Positions 1 to 8,224 of a DNA stretch of 64,000 nucleotides are shown here, in pieces (the stretch's first letter is position 1; each line of letters opens with the position of its first letter). The stretch comes from Ardenticatena sp. (GTDB lineage: Bacteria; Chloroflexota; Anaerolineae; Ardenticatenales; Ardenticatenaceae): contig WFOS01000064.1 of NCBI GenBank assembly GCA_015487975.1, positions 1 through 64,000 of the forward strand, in the 5' to 3' direction. Under the pieces are notes generated by a model, which saw only the letters and a list, made by a program, of their open reading frames with translations, was not told the origin of the DNA and did not search any database. Position numbers and translations under genes: made by a program.

Positions 1-1396
1 CAAACAGGCCGCTTGACGGCTTTTTGCGGCTCGTTTGTCCTTTGGTCAAGCGCTCGTCACCACCCTGCATCCCTCGGTGGCTCTGTTCTCTTTGTCTTCC
101 CCCCTCACCTTGTTCCGCTTTCATTTTGGAAAGTTGTCCAAAGTCCAATAACATATTGGCACAAATTATAAGTTTCGTGATTTTTACTCTGATCAATACT
201 TTCGATACGTTCTTCCATTTGAAGGAATCACTCGAGAACTATTTGCTCGTCAATTACCTTATCATCATTACGATGATGGGGTTGCTTGCGCTGAATTATG
301 TACTTCATATCAAGGCAAACCGTTCTTTGGAGAAGGTCGAGCCACTGGGATAAAGTGAACCATCCTTCCATTTCGTGTCGATACTTTCGGACGTCAACAA
401 CGCCACACGGAACCGTGGTCATTCAGTACCGACACGATTTGGTTTGAACGTCTGGTGGACACACAGCGCATTGTGGGGGGACAGATCTCTGGTCACACAG
501 GTGGCAAGACTGGCATATCGAGCTGGATGTGCATGCTCGCCCGCCTGACGATGTAGCACACGTTGCGCAACGAGGGTGCGTGGACAATCACGCCAGCGCC
601 CTGGGATCTCACGATCTGTTGCTGAGGGTATGTCATCTTCGTACCCCAATCGTTCGCGCCCGCCGATGATATGGAACGCGGGGCGAATACCGACGCTAGA
701 TACCTTTTGGAAGTTGACGCGGCTCCTGAACGTGGCAGTTTTCTTGGTATCACCAACCGTTGGTTGGTCACCTGGGAGACTGTGCCAAGAGCGCAACGCA
801 TCCAATCCAGTTTCTCCTTCGGCCCCCTCGAATACCTGTCGGATTGTACAGCGGCTCGAGGCCCCCTGAGCCAATGTTCGCACACGAGCCTTCTCGCAAC
901 TGAGTTATGAAGGAGCGCTGGCGACTTTCGGGAAACGTCCACAGGCGATTCCAGATGAAGTTGCTGGTGATTGCCATCCTGATCGAAAAGAACTTGCTCC
1001 ACACCAGCGCCAAGATTGCCAGCAAAACGAGCAAATTGAGCACGCTGAAGTCTACTCCCTATCCCTCAAACACAGGCCAACTCAACGAACCGCTCGACTT
1101 CTTTCCGGTTTTCCTGTGCCACGGGAATGCCCCTCAAGTGGACGTTGTCTGTCTGCATACGATTCGATACCTCTCGCACAAGCAATCGCTGTCATCCTAT
1201 TCACGCTCGCATGTGTGCATCGTTCGCCCCCGGTGAGATGGTTGCACTGTTCCACGTGCACGAGTTTCTCTGCTGGTAGCCCCCCAAGGGACATTTTGTC
1301 CTAACGGAATCAGGACGCCAGTCTCATGACAGCGGGAAAGACGGGCTGTACACTGTATCCAAGCGAGCAAAACACAAAAGTGAAAGGAGAGTAAGA

Positions 1397-1834
1397 ATGA
1401 TTTTCACGAAACGAAGTGTTTTCTTCGTTCTCGGCGTCCTGGCGGTTCTTATTTTGGGAGGGTGCAACACAGCCGCGAAGTCGGAGAACATCTCCATCGG
1501 CGACCGTGTCGTGGCTACCTACGGCACCTTTGACAACGTGCCCACCACGGAAAAAGAGGCCCTGGAGCAAGGCTGGATTGACGTTGACCCTGGCCAGTGC
1601 GTGCCCCAGATGGGACGACACTTCATCAAAATGGCGGGAGAACAGCCAAGTCCGCTGATTCTTCTCTTCGATCCTGACGGCCAGCTCATCGGCATAGAGC
1701 TGGAAAGCCTGACCGAACAGCCCGCGCCCCCATGGGAGCACCTGGAACAGGGGCATCCGGGCATGGAGTTCGAGCATTGGACCGTGCACTTTTGGTTCCG
1801 CGACCCTGCTGAGGCCTGTGCAGCAACCTCGTAA
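1397..1834 (+). CDS. putative lipoprotein
   Basis: ORF with N-terminal hydrophobic signal ending in lipobox-like LGGC (VLAVLILGGCNTA); no family recognised. Confidence 0.6.
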   Translation: MIFTKRSVFFVLGVLAVLILGGCNTAAKSENISIGDRVVATYGTFDNVPTTEKEALEQGWIDVDPGQCVPQMGRHFIKMAGEQPSPLILLFDPDGQLIGIELESLTEQPAPPWEHLEQGHPGMEFEHWTVHFWFRDPAEACAATS

Positions 1835-1855
1835 GCGCATAAAGGGAGAATTCTC

Positions 1856-2350
1856 ATGGATCTTACTGTGCTTCTAAGACTCATCCACATTTCTGCGGCC
1901 ATTTTCTGGGTAGGGACGACATTCTTTATGCTTTTCTTCCTGGAACCCGTCATCGAGCACACTGGGCAGGCTGGCAACCAAGTGATGCAGGTGTTGGCTA
2001 GCAACACGCGCTTTCCACAGGTCATCGCCCTTTCCGGCATTATCACCGTCTTGGCAGGGCTGGCGATGTACTGGCGCGTGTACGGCTTCGATATCACGAC
2101 GATGTTCGGTTCCAGATTCCCCCTCACATTGGGCGCGCTGGCGGGCTTCTTGGCGTTTTTCACGGGTTCCTACTTTCAGGGCCGCTCGGTCAAGCAATTG
2201 GTGGCCTTGGGCGCGACCATTGCAACCCAAAACAGCCCACCCACGCCAGAACAGATGGCGCAGATGCAGCAGCATCAGGCCCGCATTGCCCTGGGCACCC
2301 GCATAACGGCCGTTCTCATGGTGCTTGCGGTCATCGGCATGGTGGTATAG
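1856..2350 (+). CDS. small integral membrane protein, DUF2269/CopD-like
   Basis: MDLTVLLRLIHISAAIFWVGTTFFMLFFLEPV pattern with four hydrophobic segments. Confidence 0.55.
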   Translation: MDLTVLLRLIHISAAIFWVGTTFFMLFFLEPVIEHTGQAGNQVMQVLASNTRFPQVIALSGIITVLAGLAMYWRVYGFDITTMFGSRFPLTLGALAGFLAFFTGSYFQGRSVKQLVALGATIATQNSPPTPEQMAQMQQHQARIALGTRITAVLMVLAVIGMVV

Positions 2351-2419
2351 AGCACAGCGTGTGCGAAGTCACTGCACTGACCCATCAGCAGAACAAAATC
2401 CTCCAAAAAGGAGCACAAA

Positions 2420-3304
2420 ATGCGCGATAAACGAGTTCTGATCTTTGGCGCCACGGGCAACGTGGGCGGAGCAACCAGCCGAGAGATGGTGAAGCGGGGC
2501 TGGCAGGTGCGTGCGGTGACACGCACCCCGGAGAGCGAGAAGGCAAGCGCCCTGGCCGCGCTGGGTGTGGAGGTCGTCCAGGGCGACATGGACGACCCCG
2601 CTTCGCTGGAGCGGGTCTTCGACGGCTTCCGGCGGGTCCTCAGCGTTCAGAACTGGCAAGTGAGCGGGCCCGATGGCGAGGTGCGGCAGGGCAAACACGT
2701 GGCCGACGCGGCCCGGGCGGCCGCGGTCGAGCACCTGGTGTTCGCCTCGGCAGGCATCGGGGAAGACCACTCCGGCGTTCCCCACTTCGACAACAAGCGC
2801 GTCATCGAACGATACATGGCGTCGTTGGGAATTCCGTTCACCGTCGTTCGTCCTGTGCCTTTCATGGAGTTGATGACCGAAAAAGAGTTCTTCCCGCCGA
2901 TGGGCATCTGGGGCATCGCGCCGAAAATCATGGGCTGGGACACTCTCTTCCCCTGGGTCGCGGTGCGAGACATCGGCATCGCCAACGCTACCATCTTCGA
3001 AAATCCGGAGAAATGGACGGGCCGCGAGGTCATCCTGTGCGGTGATGTGAAAAGTCTGGGCGAAAGCCGGAAGACGTTTCAGACAATCACCGGAAAGAAA
3101 CCGTTTCGAGTGCCGCTGCCCCTGTGGCTCTTCCGCAAGATAGCGGGCGATGAACTCATCATTATGTTTCGGTGGATGAAGCGCTGGATTGCCGGCGTAG
3201 GGCCGCAGGGCCTTCGGGAATTGCAAGAGGCCTCGCGAGCGGTGTGCGCGGACATGCTGGACGTGGAGAGATGGCTGAGAATGAAACAGAAGGGGGCATC
3301 ATGA
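2420..3304 (+). CDS. NmrA-like NAD(P)-binding protein
   Basis: N-terminal Rossmann motif VLIFGATGNVGGATSREMVKRGWQVRAVTR. Confidence 0.8.
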   Translation: MRDKRVLIFGATGNVGGATSREMVKRGWQVRAVTRTPESEKASALAALGVEVVQGDMDDPASLERVFDGFRRVLSVQNWQVSGPDGEVRQGKHVADAARAAAVEHLVFASAGIGEDHSGVPHFDNKRVIERYMASLGIPFTVVRPVPFMELMTEKEFFPPMGIWGIAPKIMGWDTLFPWVAVRDIGIANATIFENPEKWTGREVILCGDVKSLGESRKTFQTITGKKPFRVPLPLWLFRKIAGDELIIMFRWMKRWIAGVGPQGLRELQEASRAVCADMLDVERWLRMKQKGAS

Positions 3305-3367
3305 CCATCTATTCATTTGGCCGCCCAGCCTGTTCCTTCTCATGGTTGTGAAAAAGTGAGGCCACCA

Positions 3368-4018
3368 ATGATACGCCACCAAGAGACAGCGACACTTGCC
3401 CGCTCAAGCCATATCATCCGTTCCGGTGCCATCGCGGGAGTGATCGCCGTGGTGGTGTTCACGGTCGCTCATCACCTGTTCACCAGCAACATCTGGTTCT
3501 CCCTCCCGCTGATGGCGCTAGTGGGCGCATCGTGCGGCATGTACCTGGGCTGGAGTTATACCCTGCTGACGCCTAGCGCCTCGCTGAGGCGTTGGTTGGC
3601 GTACAACCTGTTCTACGACGGCGCATTCTTGCTCCTGGCCCTGACGTCGGTTCTGATCTTCGAGCCCGTCATCACCATGGCGGCACTCATTGCTGACGGA
3701 CCTCCGCCCTCCGAACTCACGGCCCAGGCCTTGCCGCTTACCGCCTTCTTCACCGTGTTCACCGCGGCCGTGGAAACGCTTATTTTCGGCGCCCGCCGTT
3801 TGACGCAGGTCGGGGCGATGCTGCTCTCCACAGTGCTGCTTATGCTTTTCCTGGGCATGAACGTTGCCATTATTGGCCTGGTCGATATCTCGGCCGCGGG
3901 GTGGGCCGTGGTGGCCGAGTTTTTTGCCTACATCCTGCTCCTGAACGCCGTGTTCGCAGCCGTGTTTGCCCTGCTGGAACGACCAACCTTCGTCAGCCAA
4001 CGGGGAGCGAACCTATGA
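3368..4018 (+). CDS. multi-pass membrane protein of unknown function
   Basis: Hydrophobic segments; ATGA overlap with next gene. Confidence 0.6.
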   Translation: MIRHQETATLARSSHIIRSGAIAGVIAVVVFTVAHHLFTSNIWFSLPLMALVGASCGMYLGWSYTLLTPSASLRRWLAYNLFYDGAFLLLALTSVLIFEPVITMAALIADGPPPSELTAQALPLTAFFTVFTAAVETLIFGARRLTQVGAMLLSTVLLMLFLGMNVAIIGLVDISAAGWAVVAEFFAYILLLNAVFAAVFALLERPTFVSQRGANL

Positions 4019-5022
4019 CGACCGTTTTTCTCAATGCGCATAGCACCACTATCACGCGCGCCGAACGCATGGCCAACGGAAACTGGGAGGTAACCTCTCA
4101 CACCGCCCAGTACAAGGTCGCCTGCTTGACTCCAGACTCCACCCACCCGAACCGCGTGTATGCGGGAACCCACAACGGCATCCTTCGTTCTGATGACGAT
4201 GGGCGCACTTGGCGCCCTGTTGGGATGGCAGGACACATCGTCAAGTCCCTGGCCGTCAGCCCTCACCGTTCGGGCGTGCTCTACGCAGGCACGAAACCTC
4301 CGGCGGTCTTCAAGAGCGAGGACGGGGGCGTCCACTGGCGAGAATTGGAGGCCTTTCAACACATTCGGGACATTCAGGGTCGTCGCTTCTGGTGTTCCCC
4401 CGCTGAGCCGCCCGATTGGAGGGCTTACGTCATAGCGCTGGCGATCTCCCCAACGGAGCCACACGTTCTCATGGCTGGCATTGAATTTGGCGCGGTGGTG
4501 CGCAGCGAGGACGGCGGGCGCACCTGGTCGAACCACCGCAAGGGGGCCATTCGCGATTGCCACACCCTCACATTTCACGCCCGGAAGGGGAACTGGGTAT
4601 ACGAGGCTGGTGGCCGAGGGGCAGCCGTGTCGCGAGACGGCGGGCGCACGTGGGAACAGCCGCGCGAGGGCCTCGACCGGCGTTACGGTTGGGCCTGCGC
4701 GGCCGATCCGGAACGGCCTGAGGTCTGGTACGTCTCGGCCGGGCCCATTGGCTGGAAGAGGGTCCCCCAGGCGCACGTGGACGGTGCAGCCAACAGCTCC
4801 ATCTTTCGCAAGGCCGGCGGCGCGCCCTGGGAGAAGTTAGGCGGCGGGCTCCCTCAGCCCATGTCCTATCTGGCTTACTCCCTGATCACCGACCCCGCCG
4901 CGCCAGGCCATGTGTATGCCGGACTAAGCAACGGCGAAGTCTGGCACTCCACCAACTACGGCGACTCGTGGCAGCGTCTGCCCTTCAACCTCGGCCGTGT
5001 TTGGCGCATGGTTTTGATTTAG
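4015..5022 (+). CDS. BNR/Ycf48-like beta-propeller protein
   Basis: Repeated SxDGGRTW motifs (SDDDGRTW, SEDGGVHW, SEDGGRTW, SRDGGRTW); start at 4015 chosen over the longer ORF. Confidence 0.75.
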   Translation: MTTVFLNAHSTTITRAERMANGNWEVTSHTAQYKVACLTPDSTHPNRVYAGTHNGILRSDDDGRTWRPVGMAGHIVKSLAVSPHRSGVLYAGTKPPAVFKSEDGGVHWRELEAFQHIRDIQGRRFWCSPAEPPDWRAYVIALAISPTEPHVLMAGIEFGAVVRSEDGGRTWSNHRKGAIRDCHTLTFHARKGNWVYEAGGRGAAVSRDGGRTWEQPREGLDRRYGWACAADPERPEVWYVSAGPIGWKRVPQAHVDGAANSSIFRKAGGAPWEKLGGGLPQPMSYLAYSLITDPAAPGHVYAGLSNGEVWHSTNYGDSWQRLPFNLGRVWRMVLI

Positions 5023-5137
5023 AACAAGATGATCGTGAAGAGACGATGCGGTTGGCCAATCGAAATGGAAGTTGGTATTGGCTGGATTGCTACAACATGC
5101 GATTGTGCCCTGCGCCGATATGTGGGTATAATCAACC

Positions 5138-7219
5138 ATGGCGAATCAAGCGCGCTGGAATGAAAAAAGGGCCAGTTGGAACGACTGGCGCATACGAGGA
5201 TTCCCTCTCACCTGGGCCTCGATGGCCCTCGGCATCTTTGTGTTCCTCATTAGTTTTGTGGGGGTGGTGTTTCTCGTCCTCAACCGTGACGCGCCCAAGT
5301 CGGACCGCTGGGGCTTCTGGGGCTTTCAGTCGCTGATGGGGGTATCGACTGCCCTGAACGGTCTGCTCATTACACGGCGTCACCCCCGCCACCCTATCGG
5401 CTGGATGTTGCTCATCACGGGATTGGGCGCGGGCTTGACCGGTGTCAGCGAGGGACTTTCCATTTATGCTTTATACGTCCGGCCACACCTCCTGCCCGTC
5501 GGCATCCTCGTGGCCGGGCTCTTCAACTGGCTCTGGATTGTGTCCTACGCCTTGATGGCGATTTTCATCCCCTTGCTCTTTCCCGATGGGCACTTTCTCT
5601 CTCCGCGCTGGCGCATCGTGGCGTGGTTGGGTGTTGTGTGGACGCTGCTGGGTGCAGCGTGGATGATTCTCGCCCCCGGCCCTCTGCCCAACAACGGCGA
5701 CATCGAGAACCCCTTCGGCGTGGAAGCCCTGCGGGGCACGTTCGTCACTTCGTTCGATCCCCGTGTCGTCATTCCCCTGATAGGTATGTTCCTCATGCTC
5801 GTCGCCGCCAATTCGCTGATCGTGCGATACCGCCGCACCCAGGACGCCGTGACACGGCATCAGCTCAAATGGCTTGCCTTCGCGACTGTCCTTGTCTCCT
5901 TTGCGGGAATAGTGGGGCACTTCTCCGGGCCGTTGGCCAATATCGCCCTGGCTGTTCTGGCATTCTCGATGCCCGTCGCCGTCGCCGTTGCCATCCTGCG
6001 CTATCGGCTCTATGACATTGACCTTATCATCAACCGCACACTGGTCTACGGTGTCCTGGTGGCGTCGATCGTGGGGCTCTATGTCGTCACGGTAAGCGCC
6101 GTTAGCATGTTCGTCCAGAACCGCAGCAACTGGATTGCGGCGATGGTCGCGGCTGGGGTGGTCGGCATTGTCTTCCATCCTCTGCGTACCCGCTTGCAAC
6201 GGGGCGCCAACCAGATCTTGTATGGCCGTCGTGCCCATCCGCTGACTCTGCTCTCGGAAATGGGCGCACGCATGGAGGCGGCGGCCACGCCAGAGGCCAT
6301 GCTGAGCGCGATGGCGGAGACGGTGGCTCGGGAGTTGAAGCTGCCATACGTGGGGGTAGGGCTGGAAAGTGAGGACGGTCTGAGTATGGTCACTACCTAT
6401 GGCAAGCCGGACCATCAAGTGATGGCTTTCCCGTTGGTCTACCAGGGGGAGATCGTGGGGCAATTGTTGGCAGCCCCACGAGGGCGCGGGGAAACGTTCC
6501 ATGAAACGGACATAGCGCTCCTCGAAAATATCGCACGCCAAGCCGGCGCCGTCACCCATGCCGCGCGCCTTACAGCCGACTTGCGCCGCTCGAATCAGCG
6601 CCTGGTCACGGCCCGCGAAGAGGAACGCCGCCGCCTGCGGCGCGACCTGCACGATGGGCTTGGTCCGTATCTGGCCAGCTTCCCCTTGGCCCTCGATGCG
6701 GTGATTCGCCTCATGGAGAGCAACCCCCAAGCGGCTGTCCCCATTCTGCGGGAACTCCAGAAGCAATCCCAGAATGCGGTGCGGGAAATTCGACGCCTGG
6801 TGTACAATCTTCGCCCCCCCGCGCTGGACGACCTGGGGCTGCCCGGCGCTCTGCGGGAGAGCGCGGCGCGGTACAACCGAAGCGGCGTCCACATCACCTT
6901 CGACGCGCCCGATCCCTTGCCACCTTTGCCAGCGGCCGTGGAAGTGGCAGCCTTTCGCATCGTGCAGGAGGGTCTCACCAACGTCGTGCGCCATGCCCAC
7001 GCCCGCACCTGCCGCGTTGCCCTGAGACTGGAACGGGATTGCCTGTGCGTAACCATCGAGGACGATGGTCGCGGCCTTCCGCCCAATCTTCGGAAAGGCG
7101 TGGGGCTGCGTTCCATGCAAGAACGTGTGACGACGCTGGGAGGACACTTCAGCCTGGGGCGGAGCTCGGCTGGCGGTGCCCTCGTGGAAGCATGGTTGCC
7201 GATAGAGGAGACCTCATGA
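5138..7219 (+). CDS. membrane sensor histidine kinase, NarL/LuxR type
   Basis: Multiple TM segments, GAF-like region, HisKA_3 motif EEERRRLRRDLHDGLGP and HATPase motif; ATGA overlap with the response regulator. Confidence 0.9.
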   Translation: MANQARWNEKRASWNDWRIRGFPLTWASMALGIFVFLISFVGVVFLVLNRDAPKSDRWGFWGFQSLMGVSTALNGLLITRRHPRHPIGWMLLITGLGAGLTGVSEGLSIYALYVRPHLLPVGILVAGLFNWLWIVSYALMAIFIPLLFPDGHFLSPRWRIVAWLGVVWTLLGAAWMILAPGPLPNNGDIENPFGVEALRGTFVTSFDPRVVIPLIGMFLMLVAANSLIVRYRRTQDAVTRHQLKWLAFATVLVSFAGIVGHFSGPLANIALAVLAFSMPVAVAVAILRYRLYDIDLIINRTLVYGVLVASIVGLYVVTVSAVSMFVQNRSNWIAAMVAAGVVGIVFHPLRTRLQRGANQILYGRRAHPLTLLSEMGARMEAAATPEAMLSAMAETVARELKLPYVGVGLESEDGLSMVTTYGKPDHQVMAFPLVYQGEIVGQLLAAPRGRGETFHETDIALLENIARQAGAVTHAARLTADLRRSNQRLVTAREEERRRLRRDLHDGLGPYLASFPLALDAVIRLMESNPQAAVPILRELQKQSQNAVREIRRLVYNLRPPALDDLGLPGALRESAARYNRSGVHITFDAPDPLPPLPAAVEVAAFRIVQEGLTNVVRHAHARTCRVALRLERDCLCVTIEDDGRGLPPNLRKGVGLRSMQERVTTLGGHFSLGRSSAGGALVEAWLPIEETS

Positions 7220-7872
7220 GTTCACCTGACCTCATCCGCGTATTGATTGCCGACGATCACCCCGTGTTTCGGTTTGGCCTGCGGGCTCTGCTGCAAGGCG
7301 AGCCCGATGTAGAAGTGGTAGGCGAGGCGACCACTGGCCTCGAAGCCGTGAAAATGGCCCTGGAACGACAGCCCGACGTCGTGCTCATGGACTTGAACAT
7401 GCCCGAGCTCAACGGCATCGAAGCAACACGGCGCATTCGGAACGAAAACCCGAACATCACCGTGCTGGTGCTCACCATGTTCGACGACGACACAGTGTTT
7501 TCGGCCATGCGGGCCGGAGCCCGAGGCTACCTGTTGAAAGGGGCCGAAGGGGAAGAAACGCTGCGCGCTGTGCGGGCGGTCGCCAACGGTGAAGCCATCT
7601 TCAGCCCCACCATCGCCGACCGCATCATGCACTACTTCGCCCACGCGCCCTCGCACCCCTCCCTGGCCGCCTTTCCCGAACTCACAGAGCGGGAGCGGGA
7701 GGTGTTGACGCTCATCGCCCAAGGGCTGACCAACCAAGCCATCGCGGCCCGGCTGGTGCTCAGCGAGAAGACCGTGCGCAATCACGTCTCCAACATCTTC
7801 AGTAAACTTCAAGTGGCCGACCGAGCCGAGGCCATCATTCGGGCTAGAGACGCAGGGTTGGACAGGCCATGA
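7216..7872 (+). CDS. LuxR-family response regulator
   Basis: Receiver domain (IRVLIADDHPVFR, VLMDLNMPELNG) plus LuxR HTH (LTEREREVLTLIAQGLTNQAIAARLVLSEKTVRNHVSNI). Confidence 0.93.
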   Translation: MSSPDLIRVLIADDHPVFRFGLRALLQGEPDVEVVGEATTGLEAVKMALERQPDVVLMDLNMPELNGIEATRRIRNENPNITVLVLTMFDDDTVFSAMRAGARGYLLKGAEGEETLRAVRAVANGEAIFSPTIADRIMHYFAHAPSHPSLAAFPELTEREREVLTLIAQGLTNQAIAARLVLSEKTVRNHVSNIFSKLQVADRAEAIIRARDAGLDRP

Positions 7873-8104
7873 AGACTTCGTGAGTGTATCAAGTTGGGGA
7901 CCTACAGGAAGCCGAAAAGAGCGCTCAGCTTCGTAAAAATGGTCGAAAAAAGGTGAGACTGCCCGTAGTGAATTCGAGCCAACCTCGCGAAATCGGGTAC
8001 GATATCCCCTATCTCCTAAACAAGGCCACTCCCCTCTGCATTGTACGCCAAAACCCCATTGCCCAACTGGTCCAACTTCGTCGCGTCGGATGGACAACAG
8101 GCTA

Positions 8105-8133
8105 TTGACATGCCAGGCGAGATTTTGTATAGT
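8105..8133 (+). promoter_or_regulatory. sigma70-type promoter of amylase gene
   Basis: TTGACA (8105-8110), 17-bp spacer, TATAGT (8128-8133). Confidence 0.7.
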
Positions 8134-8148
8134 AGGCATACGCTTTTT

Positions 8149-8173
8149 GGGAACGTTCTCTGAGAACGTTCTC
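8149..8173 (+). promoter_or_regulatory. tandem operator-like palindromes GGGAACGTTCTC-T-GAGAACGTTCTC
   Basis: Two 12-mers centred on AACGTT just downstream of the -10; second is a perfect palindrome; motif recurs upstream of the other amylase gene. Confidence 0.6.
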
Positions 8174-8224
8174 GGCGAGCCGCTTCCACACGTACCGAGT
8201 CTCTACGAAAAGGGGGGATACCGA

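Noticed and set aside
24-353. 109-aa ORF with hydrophobic C-terminal half
   Set aside because: No clear start context, no recognisable family; lies in the low-coding segment, so not annotated as a gene.
5471-7147. 558-aa minus-strand ORF opposite the histidine kinase
   Set aside because: Shadow ORF in GC-rich coding DNA; His/Gln/Arg/Gly-rich; sense strand clearly encodes a kinase.
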